Source of the DNA: Corylus avellana
Taxonomy: Eukaryota; Streptophyta; Magnoliopsida; Fagales; Betulaceae
DNA: 64,000 bases
Direction of reading: 5' to 3'
NCBI RefSeq assembly: GCF_901000735.1
Contig: NC_081548.1
Location: 10,232,711-10,296,710, forward strand
Part shown: positions 46,083 to 57,885 of the stretch, one piece after another
Layout of the letters: every line of letters starts with the position of its first letter
How positions within the stretch are numbered: the first letter of the stretch is position 1
Program-made: the position numbers and the translations under genes
Notes under the pieces: model-generated
What the model was told of the DNA's origin: nothing
Database searches by the model: none
The model's input: the letters and a program-made list of their open reading frames with translations, nothing else

Positions 46083-47742
46083 GGGGGCTTCATTAATTGC
46101 TTCAACTGCCACAGGCTCACTTACTTTGAAGACATTAATGGCAGCTGGGACAGGTGGAGAGGAGAGATGCAGGGGTGGGCAGGTCAGGCTGTGGCAGAGA
46201 CAAGACAAGGGAAAAATCAGATTTGCATTGTTCATTGTGTGACGGAAAACGTGGAAAAAGTGTTCACTCACACTGAGGAGAAGGAGGAGACATGGACATA
46301 AAAACCAAACAACTACCAAAATTTATGAGGGTTTAGTGGGAGTTGGGAGTCGTCATCTTTCATAATAAGGTTATACCAAATGTTGACTTCAAGGGGTTGG
46401 GACAATAATGGTACGTGCATTATATACGTATAGCTACAACCATCATATTGTTGTTATTATCCGCAGACGAAGCAGTTTTAAACAATCTTTAGATCAATTA
46501 AGATATAATTAAAATCGTTACGTCAGTATTAATATGGAATGAGAAACGCTATACTTCTTAATTTTTTATTTTATTTATTTATTTTTTTTCCAAAATATGA
46601 TTCTTAAATAATGTGTCGCAATTCCATGAAATGGTAACACATTTCCTAAAATAATGGATTACATAAGAATATTGTGACACATTCTTTGGGACCATATTTT
46701 GGAATTTTGTTTTTGGAAAGTGTAGCACTTCTCTATAATTATCTCATAATGCTGATGTAAGACTTTCTATTAATCCTTAAATCAATTTATATTTTTTTTA
46801 AAAAGGTTAAATATGTTTTTGCCCCATGTGGTTTAACTATTTTATTCTTACCTATATAGATTTTATTTTGTATCACAGAAGATATATGGCTTATGGCTAA
46901 AGAAAGAGATAGTACTTTTGTCTAACTTTCATAAAAAAATTGACGAAAGTCCATGTCAATCCAATACGAAACTGACATGTGGCAATGAGTAATATTAAAA
47001 ATTAAAAAAAATATATATAAAAACTAAAACAAAAGGGTGGCTCAACCGCCCTCAAAAAGCAAAATGGGGTGGCCGAAACCACCCCATTGGCCAATGTTAC
47101 CACATCTCAATATTGTTAAATAAAATGCATTTTCTAGCATTTTTCTTAAATGTATATGGCGGGCGAGTGGGGCATTTCAATTGATTTTGATCATACTGTT
47201 TTGTTATCACCATCAACAATCTTACGAGTGACATGACATAAAATTCTCAAACTCTAAAATAGCACAACAAATCAAAATCAAGTGGGATATTTCCTACAAC
47301 AAATATTGTTCCCCCATTTTTGAAGTTCATCTTCTGGTGTTCTGTCTAAAGGTGGGGATCGAACGTGAATCATCATTTAGTTGAAGATAATATTAAATTG
47401 AGTGGTATTTTCATTCACACCTAAAGGTACGTAAGGAGAAAGAAAGTTTCCGAAATAAATGAATCAATAATTCATGGGAACATATTTAATATTACTATGC
47501 TTTTGCTTCTCATGCATGTTGGTTGAAGACTTGAAGTTGGACTTTACGCTCCCCTTTTTCTCTAGTTTGCAAGGGAATTGAAGTAAATTAATGAGCCATA
47601 AAGAGGCTAGCCAGGGACTATCATCATCCCAGCACCCAGCATGAATGTTAGTTTATTTATTTATTTTTATTAACATTTACATAATATGAATTTTCAAACC
47701 TAAAGAAAATTTAAAAATCTAGTTTGATACAAATTACCTAGC

Positions 47743-47777
<35 letters not shown>
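46083..47777. other. Upstream region of the BURP gene, with repeats
   Basis: The first 450 bases are the probable promoter. Beyond lie a MITE (46541-46733) and a dispersed repeat with a GGGTGGC-type patch (46840-47095). No other gene is visible. A TA microsatellite (47745-47777) closes the stretch. Confidence 0.5.
46541..46733. mobile_element. 193 bp MITE-like element
   Basis: Ends GAGAAACGCTATAC and GTGTAGCACTTCTC are imperfect inverted repeats. Inner sequences CCAAAATATG / CATATTTTGG and TGTGTCGCAA / TTGTGACACA continue the pairing, so most of the element could fold back. It belongs to the promoter-distal region of the BURP gene. Confidence 0.6.
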
Positions 47778-47779
<2 letters not shown>

Positions 47780-48534
47780 CAGAAATTTCCTCCAAACTGG
47801 TTTGGAGGAAATATCATTCAACCCACATAAAATGGTGCCAAGTGTCTAAGCATTTTATATGCACATTAAATATTAAAGCTCATTATATATATTGATAGAA
47901 ATTTCCTCTGGAACAAGATCCTCTCCAGTTAATGGTCAGGATCTCTTTAACTAAGACCATAAATAGGACATCTGTCTCATTAATAAAAAAAATAATACAA
48001 TATTATTTATTAAAAAAAAATTATAAAAATTAAGGGGTGGTTGGCCACCACAATATTGGGGGTCTGGGGTGGCCGGACCGCCCTAATTGGGGCTAGGGGT
48101 GGCTTCGGCCACCCAAGGGCCAAACAATTTTTTTTTTTTTTTTTTTTGGGTTTAGGGGTTGGCCGGACGTCAAGCCACCCCTAGCTAAAATGGGGTGATC
48201 TGGCTACCCCCTATGGCTAAGATGGGGTGGCCAACCATTTCATATATTTTTTTTATTAATCTATTTTGTTTTTTTTTTTTTTTTTTCGTAGTGGGATAGG
48301 TGTCCTATTTTTGGCTGTAGGATTTCTAAGAAGAAATCCCAGCTATGAATTAGATATTCTCGAGTCCATTATGGATTGGAGACGATCCTATTCCATTTCG
48401 TCCAAACCGGTTTTGAGGAAATATCCTTCAACCCACATAAAATAGTGCAAAGTATCTAAGCATTTAATATGCACATTAACTATTAAAGGTCATTAATAAT
48501 AGTTTACTAACTAAGGTTAACTTTTTTTTTTTTT

Positions 48535-48908
48535 GGTAAAGTCCACTTAACCCCCTCAAACTACCATCTCAATAACAATCTACCCTCCAAACTATCAATT
48601 GTGACAATTTACCCCCCAAACTACCAAAACAATGACAATGTACCCTCCCAATACTAACAAAGTGATGAAATTACCCCTATATAATTTTTAATAAGACAAA
48701 AATACCCTTAAATTGTTTTTTAAAAAAATAAATTTTAGTATTTTTATTTTTATTTTTATTTTAGTAAGGGTAATTTTGTCATTTTGTTAAAAGTAGGGGT
48801 ACTTTGTCATTGTTTTGGTAGTTTAGGGGGGTAAATTGTTGCAATTGATAGTTTAAGGGATAGATTGTCATTAGGGTGGTAGTTTGAGGAGATTAAGTGG
48901 ACTTTACC
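48535..48908. mobile_element. 374 bp Mutator-type MITE
   Basis: Starts GGTAAAGTCCACTTAACC and ends with the inverted GTTAAGTGGACTTTACC-like sequence (one or two mismatches). Same family as 33055-33420. It was inserted in a T-rich stretch of the left inverted arm: the right arm (around 51110-51145) shows the uninterrupted version. A T-run target prevents exact calling of the duplication. Confidence 0.8.
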
Positions 48909-49004
48909 ATCATTTTTTTTTTTTTTTCTTTTGGTTAAATATGAGACTAACGTTTTGTTTTTTCACCAAGGTTAGAATTAACGTTAAAAACTGAAGACCT
49001 AACA

Positions 49005-49600
49005 TTAGAATATATATATAGCATCCTCAAGTTGGGTTTTATTAGTGATAATATCAGAAAATTTGTCAGCAAATTGAATAGCTCTATCAATGGGACGAAT
49101 TTGCCCTTCAGAAATATCAAAACCAAGTAATCTAATCTTGGTTTGAAAAAGTTTAATCTTTTTAGCAGAGACAACAAGTCCATTGTATTTAATGGTGTCT
49201 AGAAACGAGTTCAAGTGTTTCCAGTGTTCATCAATAAATTTTGAATAAACCAAAACATTATCAATATAAACAATAGTAAAATGACTGAAAGGGTTTATGA
49301 TATCATTCATAATATTTTGAAATACACTAGGAGCATTCTTTAATCCAAAAGGCATGACGTTCCACTCATAGTGACCAAAGGGGTGGTAAAAGCAGTCTTA
49401 TACATATCCTTGTCAGCTATTTGGACCTACCAAAATCCTGACTTCATATCAAACTTAGAGAAAAATAAAGCTTCACTAAGGCGATTAACAAGGTCCTTCC
49501 TATATATTCGGGATGGGGTACCGAATCCATTCTAACACATCATTGAGTGGTTTGTAATTTATGACCAATCTAAGGGTTCCCCTTTCAAGTTCAGCATTTT
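49005..49600 (-). pseudogene. Endogenous pararetrovirus reverse transcriptase, decayed fragment
   Basis: A 116-codon minus-strand frame (49005-49355) matches the Caulimoviridae reverse transcriptase core: a PFGLKNAP motif near its start, then the active-site box, then a FLGFDI-like segment reading LLGFDI. The preceding reverse-transcriptase sequence continues to about 49600 in other frames, separated by at least one frame change near 49370-49390 and further lesions. The active-site box reads YIDN where YxDD is expected, so one catalytic aspartate is lost. The likely group is a Florendovirus- or Petuvirus-like lineage, judged from memory. The copy is inactive genomic fossil DNA, with RNase H absent or unrecognisable. 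Confidence 0.7.
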
Positions 49601-49823
49601 TTTTATAATATAAAAAGCAGCACAAGACCAAGGAGGCTGGCTCTTGCGTATAATTCCTTTAGAAAGTAAATCACCAATTTCTTTTTGACAAAATTTCGAA
49701 GTTCAGTATTCGTTTGAATAGGTCTGGCTTTAGTAGGAATTAGGAAGTTCAGAACAAACAGTATGAATAATCAGGGTATTAAAAGCAGCAATCTTTGATT
49801 GTAACAATTTATCAGAAAGTTGT

Positions 49824-50130
49824 TCAACAACTTTTTTTTTTGTATTTGATTTCTTGCTTTAAGAAGTTCAAATGTTTAGTCTTGGTAGAGATTATGTTCA
49901 ATCTACTAACATCAATTTCAAATTTAGAAGCAAAAGGAAATTTAACTTCAACGCCCATTCTAACAGTTGAAATACCATATTCATCAACATAGAAAGGATA
50001 AAGCATAGCAATAAAGGGAAGTCCAAGAATAACTTTATCAGACATATTTTTAACAAAAACAGTAGGTATGTGAAAACAAACATTGTTTTGGCAAATATGA
50101 ATATTATTTAATTCATACTTAAATAGAAAT
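49824..50130 (-). pseudogene. Endogenous pararetrovirus protease-region fragment
   Basis: A 73-codon minus-strand frame (49824-50045) carries an ILGLPFI segment followed by a short acidic and hydrophobic stretch, the pattern downstream of the aspartic protease in Caulimoviridae polyproteins. Traces extend to about 50130. It lies just upstream of the reverse transcriptase fragment in the correct order, supporting a single decayed viral insertion. No complete protease active site is visible. Confidence 0.55.
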
Positions 50131-51040
50131 GTTCAATATTAACAACATCAGGGGGTAAACTAGACCTATGCCCAAAAACGCCAGACCTAGGCAAGACAAG
50201 GGTCTTAAGAGGTCAACCAAGGCTAGTTCGACGGGGTGGTAGGCTTGTAACAAAAAGAGGATCACATAATAGGAAGATCAAATTAAATCAGAGGAAAGAG
50301 AAGATAGACAGTAAGCAAAAGATCGTAACTCTTATAGCTTTAATACCAAGGAGGGGGTGGAAGTGCAATAATTAAAATGACAAAAAATATTATGCATGGT
50401 AGAGTTTTAACCTGAGTCTTAATCTCTTTAACAATTGAAGTGTGAATATATATATATATGGGTCCTTAGAATGCAACTTATATATATATATATAAAAGTT
50501 GCATTCTAAGGACCCACACGTGACACATTGAAATGACTAAGTGAAATAATTTGAGTGGGCTGTAGGAAGTCAAAATTCATTAAAAATAAAAGTGATGAAA
50601 AAACAAGAAAAATTGAAGTGTAAAAAAAAAAAAAAATACAACAATGTTAGATTAAAAGATAAGAAAAAACGAAGGGAAAAAAAATAAAAAATTGAAAATG
50701 TTAGATAACTCTCTGTTAATGGAATAACTGAATAGAGATTAAAATTAATCAAAATATTATCCAAAACACGAAGACTCAATTGTTAAAATATCATGAAGAG
50801 TACCTTAATATGATAGCAATTTTCATGTATATGCCAAAAAATCCATTCTTCTCCTAAAGCAACAGTCTTTCAGACGCATATGCAGAGAACTTGAGAAACA
50901 GAGAATAGAAAAAAAGGTATGCTTCTGATATGACTCATCAACTGCACCTTATTTAGGTTTACTAAAATTTTCTATCCTTGTTTAGATGTGATTTTTTTTT
51001 TCTTCTTCTAAGCCAACATTAGCTCTTTACTTTTTTTTTT
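50131..51040. other. Between viral relic and right arm, no gene seen
   Basis: AT-rich. Contains a perfect 20 bp inverted repeat (50460-50515). A 69-codon minus-strand frame at 50570-50779 is low-complexity and rich in Phe and Leu; it is not called. Confidence 0.5.
50460..50515. repeat. Perfect 20 bp inverted repeat with AT-rich loop
   Basis: GGGTCCTTAGAATGCAACTT at 50460-50479 pairs perfectly with its complement at 50496-50515 across a 16-base TA-rich loop. A TA microsatellite lies directly left. It could be a very small foldback element or a hairpin. Confidence 0.8.
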
Positions 51041-51267
51041 TTTTTGGTTTTTTATCTAATTTGACATTAGGTCTTCAGTTTAATTCTAACCTTGGTGAAA
51101 GTGTCATGTTTAACCAAAAGAAAAAGAAAAAAGGTTAACCTTAGTTAGTAAACTGCTATTAATGACCTTTAATATTTAATGTGCATATTAAATGCTTAGA
51201 CATTTGGCAGCATTTTATGTGGGTTGAAGGATATTTCCTCCAAACCAGTTTGGAGGAAATTTCTGTC

Positions 51268-51715
51268 CATATATATATATATTTTGCATGCATGTTCATA
51301 TATAACAATCCCACCTACCAAATTAAAAAATGAAAATAAAAATCATATATTTCAAACAAACAAATAAATAAATTAACATAAATATACATACTTTAAATAA
51401 ATATATGTGTGTATATATATATATATATACCTGCTGTGAGTACGGGTAGATTGTGGCCGGAGAGACGATGGAGATAACCGGACGGCGATGGTGGCAGAGC
51501 GACGGAGAGAGACTGAGAGAAGGCCAAAGAGACTGAGTGATGGAGCTCGATTGCCAGATATGTGCGTAAGAGAGCTAGTGAGAAACTGCATGAGAGAGGA
51601 GAAGAAAGGAAGGAGATGCAGGCTGCAGAGAAGGAGGAAGAAAGAAAGAAAGAAAAAAGAAGAGAGAGAAGAGAAGAAGACGGGCCTGCGCATGCATATT
51701 CCCCAAGCATCCATT
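51268..51715. other. TA microsatellites and purine-rich leader-like DNA
   Basis: TA repeats (51271-51284, 51412-51429) are followed by a G/A-rich stretch (51490-51680) that reads as low-complexity open frames on both strands. It may be a 5' leader on the minus strand, but no protein is recognisable. Confidence 0.45.
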
Positions 51716-52111
51716 GGTGACGTGTTAGTTATTCTCGGTACACACGTCACCCATGGAGTGACGTGTTAAGATGCCACACATCGCCCCTATCAAGGGGGTG
51801 ATGTGTCACATTTACATGTCACCATTAGGTGACATGCGCAAATTACCTCGTCACCTTTTGGTGATGTGTTCAAAACGCCATGTCACCATATGGTGATGTG
51901 CTACAACACCACGTCACTAATTAGTGACGTGGTGATTTGCCCATGTCACTAATTGGTGACTTGTTCACATTGACACGTCACCAATTAGTTTTTAATATAA
52001 ATATACACTGAACAAATTTTTTATTAGTTTTTAAATTAGTGACTTGTGAATATATAGCATGTCACCACTTGGTGACGTGTGAGCTTTAACACGTCACCAA
52101 TTGGTGACGTG
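51716..52111. repeat. Array of about eleven TGACGTG dyads (palindromes)
   Basis: A half-site GGTGACGTG and its complement CACGTCACC face each other around a 4-base centre, at 51742-51766, 51774-51808, 51815-51836, 51849-51868, 51879-51900, 51910-51931, 51942-51963, 52058-52079 and 52090-52111, with single half-sites at 51716-51725, 51974-51988 and 52034-52046. The 22 bp units at 51910 and 52090 are perfect palindromes. TGACGTG matches plant bZIP sites (TGACG and ACGT cores). This could be a regulatory array or a transposon subterminal region. Confidence 0.85.
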
Positions 52112-53945
52112 ATAAAAAAGTGTCCATTGTAGACACGCCACTAATCCTGTGATTTTTTGTACTGATGACATATAATATGTTCGAGATTCTGTTCGAAAAC
52201 AAAGCTTCTTAATGTTAAAAATAATTTTTCTTTTTCCATTTCAAAAACGCATTTTGACAATTTTTAAAATGAAAAAAAAAACTTAAATAAAAACTTTTAA
52301 AATTTTTGATCAAACATGTCAACATTTTATATACTAAAAGTAGTTTTTAAACTTTTTAACACAATATCAAACAGACTCATATTCAACCCAAGCCTCAAAT
52401 ACTGCAGCAGTGCCGGAAAGAAAGTAGGAAAAGTCCTAATTGTTTTGTTCTATGTGACATTGAATAAGATGGTGTCCTTTTCACTATTTACTGTCCATAT
52501 TAGATTTGATGTACTTTGGTGAACTTGAATTCCTGATCACATAAATGAAAGAACAAATTTCATTGTTTTATGGTGTATATAAAATTTCTGGAGGCTGAAC
52601 AATGGGGCCACTTAATATTATAGTGTTGATTGTATGTGGTATCTGCCTGCCTTATCTCATCATCAACAATTAACACCCATCAACCTCCTAATTAACTACA
52701 AATAAATAAATAAAATAAAACACCTATCGACTTCCTCATCAACAAATAACACCCACTAAAGGAGCTATCAAAAGGGACCATTTGCTTTACTCACTACCAA
52801 AAAAAAAAAAAAAAAAAATCTCAATTAGTAGCGTTTGGAATAGGGTTACTTTTGAAAAATGTTACTAATTTGAGGTATTTTACTGTTCAAACATCTCTAT
52901 TCAAAAAATAGGGACGTATAAATAGTGTTACTGTCCACACATCCATATTTACGTGTGAATAGGGATGTTTGAACAGTAACATACTGTTCCTGCATTTTTT
53001 TGAGTATTTTTTTTTGTTCTTTATTTTTTGAGTTAAAACGCTCATTATTCTCCGGTACTATAGTACTTCCGTTCAAAATCTGTCTATAAAATTAACGGAA
53101 GCTCACGTCAACCTAATAAAAAACTGACACATAGCCATATGTCATATTAAAAATTAAAAAACTCATTAACAATTTAAAAAAATAAAAAACTAAAAACTAA
53201 AAATATTAAAATAATTAAAAAGCTTTTCTTTAAAAAAAATGAAGGTGAGCCACCCTTTTAAGCAAAATGGGATGGGGTGACCCACCATCTCCTTGAGCAA
53301 AATGGGATGGCTGGCCAAGGAGGTGAGTAGAGCTGCCTCCTATAGCAAGTCAACCTTGAGTGTGATTCGGTCACCCTCAAATGGCCACCTCCCAATGCCC
53401 TTAGGGTTGGTTTGGCATGAAGAAATTTTGGCCCCCCTAGAGCGGGCCATAGAGATAGTTCTGCCACCCACCAAGTGGCCAATCCGAAATTTTTAAAATT
53501 TTTTTGGCCTTTTGTCCTTTCCCTACCGATTAGGGAACATGATCCTCTTTAGTTCATTCGAACTGAAAAATATCTAGTTAATTATATTTAAGGGGTATTT
53601 TTGTCTTTTTACTTTTAAATATACAAAAATGCCTCTCCAATATAGCTAACTGGATATTCTTGAGAGAATCTTAATTCACTAATTAGGAAAGCAGAAAACT
53701 TGATTATTAGTGATCATTAAATGCGAAGTGTAAGTGTAATAATTACTCTAAAAGAATGCTTATTATTATTATTATTATTATTATTATTTTATGGAGCACT
53801 TTCGGTCTAGCTCACAATTGACATTGATAAATTGACATTCAACTCAAGGTCTCCAAAGGTGGAAAAGTGAAACCACTATTTTTGAGAAGTATTTGCAAGT
53901 TGACCATGGAATTTACTCAAAACGCATTTTGGTGTACTGTCGGTT
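52112..53945. other. Intergenic DNA, repeats only
   Basis: No gene recognised. Contains an A run (52800-52818), a dispersed repeat with a GGGTGGC-type cluster (about 53030-53480) and a TTA microsatellite (53758-53789). Confidence 0.5.
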
Positions 53946-54712
53946 TCATCCATTTCAGTTCCAATTTAATTTGATTTAGCGAACTTAAAAAAAAAAAAGG
54001 GTTTCCTTTAAAGTTCTAAACTTTTACGAGAACTTATCTTTACAAATAAAAGACATTCTACTCATCTTCTTATCTTTCTTTCTTTTATAAAAGAGTGCAT
54101 GTAACTCTTTTGCATTCAAGGAAGGTAAAATAAGCTTGTGTTTTATAACAAAAGTTTTCTCGAGTCTTTTCTTTATCTAGTATAGTGTTGGGATTGTGCC
54201 CTGAATCCTAGTAATTTATATTTATGTTGACATTCAATGTTTATAATAAATATAAGTTTTATTCATGGATTAAATCATTTTGAGCATATGGCATACAAAA
54301 TATATTTTACATGCTTATTATCAAAAGTTCATTATATTTATTATGCATGTGAAATGTCTTATGATTACATTGAATATTTCTATGGGTGTGAGTAACGTGG
54401 TTATCACACAAGCTCCTAGTCCATAATCCTAGTATCCTTAAATATAGAAAGTTTGTAGTCGGTAAATGGAACTGGACATTCTATTTTGAGAAAGATTGTT
54501 ATACATCGAATCACGGTGATATACCTTGATTTGTTGGGATCTATTGTGTAAAATTAAAAAAAAAATCTTTTATGTAGTGGAAAAACAAATAAATCCTCAA
54601 GATCTTTATCTTCAAGAGAAACATGGCCATATTTAAACACACCATATAATTTAGTGTTACTTAAATATAACTTCGTTTGTTCATATTGATGATGATGCTC
54701 GGAGTAAGCTAG

Positions 54713-55275
54713 ATGCTAAATCTAGAAAGTGTTTCTTCATTGGATATGGAGATGAGGTCATCAGTTATCGGTTTTTGGGTGATTAAAATTGGAAGATCAT
54801 TAGAAGTCGGAATGTGATTTTTAATGAGTGTGCTATGTACAAGGATAGGTCAAGTGCATAACCTAATGTTATAGAACCGAAGAAGACTGAGTTCGTTAAC
54901 TTAAATGAGTTTTCTGAAAGTACAGTGCTGAAAGAAAAACATGTCCTGGAGGTGAAGCTTGATGAACAACGTTCACTTACGGATGAATGTGATGACGAAG
55001 AATCTTCAAGTGAGTCATAGCACTGGGAGGAGTCTTATTCTTCAACAAAAGGCAGAGAAAAATGTGATCGAAAAGCATTAGAGAGGTATGACTTTGAGGA
55101 TATGGTTTCTTTTGCTCTGATAGTTGGTAGTGGAGATCTATCGTCTATTCAAGATGGTATGCCGAAAGAGGTGGAGTCACTACATAAAGGTAAAGTGTGG
55201 GAATTGACAGAATTACCTAAGGGAAAGAAGGCTAAAAGGTGCAAATGGGTTTGCAGGAAGAAAGAGTCATGAGAG
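54713..55275 (+). pseudogene. Copia pol remnant (integrase end to reverse transcriptase start)
   Basis: The translation has KCFFIGYGDE and IIRSRNVIFNE, the integrase C-terminal region of copia, then an acidic linker, then VESLHKGKVWELTELPKGKK, the beginning of copia reverse transcriptase. Stops interrupt it, including TAA in FLGD-stop-NWKI and a second TAA near 54860 that the other copy reads as Glu. Gag, protease, the integrase core and most of reverse transcriptase are missing. Confidence 0.75.
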
Positions 55276-55876
55276 AAAGCTTTATGGCCGACGAGACTGG
55301 TAAGAAAGCATGATGGTATGTCTAAACTTGGGCCTATGCTCCAGTTCAAGAGGCTCTTGGACTTGAGTGGCACTTGTGGAGTATGATTACTCTAGGTGGC
55401 AATGGGCGGAGGCATAATGGTAGGAGATTTGTTTTATTAGACTTGATGGGTTTGAAGTCAAAGTGGAGATTGCTGTGGTGTGACTTTTCAACCATTAAGA
55501 AGAGTGGGCCCCAAGTGTTACTTTATGTTGGCTTGTGCGTGTATACGGTTGGCTATAACCTTTCTCCAAGTTCTACTTGGTTTTGGAGACTTTGTACAAG
55601 TCAAATACGAATTAGGATTTGTTGACCGACTTATAGGCTTTACATAAAGGGCAAGCTTCAAGTCCTTTGTTCTCCAAGCAGTGCGACGTGCACAAGTGGA
55701 AAATTAGAGAGCAAAAGCCGTGTAGCTTCAATTAGAGGTGAGTGCGTTGCATGAGAGAGAGATCAAAAGTGTGTGCAAGGCATCAAGTGTGTTTTTCTTC
55801 TTGGTGTTTTTGGAGGACCCAAAAACAAAAGAGAAGAAGAAAAAGGTGCTGCAAAGTGAGAGAGAAAAATAGAGGC

Positions 55877-56646
55877 TGATAAGCGCCGAATGTTACACAT
55901 TCAAGCCCCTTAATTTGCATATGTTAATTCCTTAGCAATGTTATTTGTTTGATTTTTGTTTTGTTTATGTGTTTCAAGCTTTATTTGGCAAACCATTGAA
56001 AATCAGGCTTAAAAGGAAAAAGCTGGAGGCATTCTGGACTTAGGATTGATCGCAATTGCACTTGCAATTGAGCGCACTTGTGCTCGAGCGCACATCTGTA
56101 GGATCGAGCACACACGGGCGTACAGTGCACGGCAAGAATCCTTTTACAGCTTGGAATTGGTTTTCAATCTCCCAATTGGATTGGGAGACTGACCTCCGGT
56201 TTTTCTTAGGTTTCTAGGGTTTTTAGTGTTCTCTTAATCCCTTCAAATAGGCTTCTAAACATTGTAAATACACACCGCTTCCTAGAGCTAGAAATCAGAA
56301 ATTTGTCTTTGTAGCTTAGAAGATCATGAGCGGCTAAACCCCTTCGTGGGGTGTTGATGTAACCCTATCCAAGCACAATGGTTTGATTGTATTAAATTTC
56401 TAGATTTTCAATTTATGCATGTTGATTGTATAACTATGAGAATTGCTACCTTTTGATTATGTTCTTAATTATTAAATGCAAATTGTTCTTAAATTCCAAA
56501 ATCAATATTTGTGAAATTCTTCTCTTGTCTTAGAAAGTATTTTACTTTTGTTGATCTCAAATCATTCTTGTTTTTTATGATTATGAGGATGATGGTTATA
56601 CAATGGGTTTAATTGACATATGATCAATAGGATTTGATAGGCCATG
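55877..56646 (+). repeat. Athila-type LTR, truncated by a chromovirus LTR
   Basis: Begins TGATAAGCGCCGAATG and matches the LTR at 59917-61227 until 56646. It contains the GATCGAGCAC-type motifs near 56070-56110. Confidence 0.8.
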
Positions 56647-57885
56647 TGTAGTGTCCCAGAATTTTCAAAGCTATTTAAATAGATTATTTTGATAATGATG
56701 TTATTTTAATATCCATTGTAGCTAAGGATTTTAATTCTTGGGAAATTTATGAGAGTGGTAATTAGAGAATGGTAATTGGTGAAATAATAGGATAGTAAAT
56801 GGAAGGTAGAATAGTATAGGGTAGGTAGAATCGTATAGGGTAGGTAGAATAGTATTTGGTGGGTGAAATAGTAAATGAGGGTATAATTGTAAATTGAAGG
56901 TAGAATAGTATTTGATTTTCTCCTATAAATAGAGCTCTTCTCCTTCACAATTTCACTCATCTCCTCTCCCATCTCTTGCATATATTCTTTCTTCTTCCGC
57001 TTTTTACTCGGTCTTTCTTCTTTCTAAGAGTGTTTACTCAGAACAGAGAGAGAAAGGGCGAGACCAAGCGCTACAAGAAAGAAAGAACACAAGAGATAGC
57101 GGACTTTAGAAATTAGTTTCAAAAGATATACTAGTGGTGTTAGTCATATTGGAGCAACTAGATTCCTTCATACCACTTTTAGCTTCAGTCTAGAGGTAAG
57201 TAAATTCACTACCCCTTCTAAAATTACTTCATGTCATGCTATTTATTCATTCTTTAGTAAATTGTAAATGATTATTTTATTTACGTATTATGAAGTTATG
57301 TTGCATGCATGAAGGATTTCTAAAAGAATTATCTAGAAAGTTTCTATTTATTTAAACGCTTTCTAAGTACAACAAGTTTATATTTTAAAAGGTTTCCATT
57401 TTGAGAAAAGAAAGTTGAGAAATGATGATGATTATAAGAAAGAAAAAAGATGATAAACCCTCCTACATGTTGCCCTAAGATGCATCAAAAGAAGTACAAA
57501 GAAAAGTACAAGAGATGAGATAAATGTTTATGAAATAAGGGCACATGTATGGAGGAGAGTATTTTTGGCCCCAAGATAAGTAAGAATGAGAAGAGTTCGA
57601 TACCGATACTCAGATGGAGGCGAAACCACTAAAGGAGGCTATGCAAGAAGGTGGTATTCCATCAACCAGACCGTTGAGTGCACCAAGAAAGAGTTAATTG
57701 ACGATCGGGCATGGCTGTGGCCACAGTTCAGTGCCATGGTCGCAAGGACCCGCAACCCTCGTGCACAGGGGTAACAGTGTACATGGGCCCTATTATGAGA
57801 AAATGATACTATAATTTCAATGATGATATACTATGATGATTTACAAAGATGATTTATAATGATGTATTATGATGATGATTTATAA
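56647..57885 (+). repeat. Chromovirus-type LTR inserted in the Athila LTR, truncated by gap
   Basis: Starts TGTAGTGTCCCAGAATTTTC exactly where the Athila LTR match breaks and continues collinear with 7098 onward from 57292. It has only about four degenerate minisatellite units (56803-56890). The 3' end lies in the gap. Confidence 0.85.

Larger units (their letters stand above)
47778..51267. mobile_element. Inverted-repeat-bounded segment enclosing a pararetrovirus relic
   Basis: The left edge GACAGAAATTTCCTCC (47778) and right edge GGAGGAAATTTCTGTC (51267) are inverted copies and both abut TA microsatellites. The arms continue inward: 48391-48533 and 48930-49015 on the left pair with about 51045-51267 on the right, about 240 bp in all once the MITE at 48535-48908 is set aside. 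The left terminus is present twice (47778-47886 and 48391-48533), separated by about 500 bp with GGGTGGC repeats. The enclosed 2 kb carries a decayed pararetrovirus pol region. Whether this is a transposon that captured viral DNA or a rearranged viral insertion is open. Confidence 0.55.
53946..56646 (+). repeat. First copy of a 2.7 kb duplicated segment (copia fragment plus Athila LTR)
   Basis: Matches 57986-60687 with roughly 20 to 25 differences by eye over 2.7 kb, about 99% identity. It contains a copia LTR-like start (TGTTGGGATTGTGCCC at 54186), a copia pol remnant (about 54713-55275) and the first 770 bases of an Athila LTR (55877-56646). The LTR is cut at 56646 by the chromovirus LTR; the second copy is uninterrupted at this point. 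Confidence 0.9.

Noticed and set aside
51373..51769. Overlapping frames of 125, 105 and 93 codons
   Set aside because: They come from a purine-rich low-complexity tract and TA repeats, with no recognisable domain.
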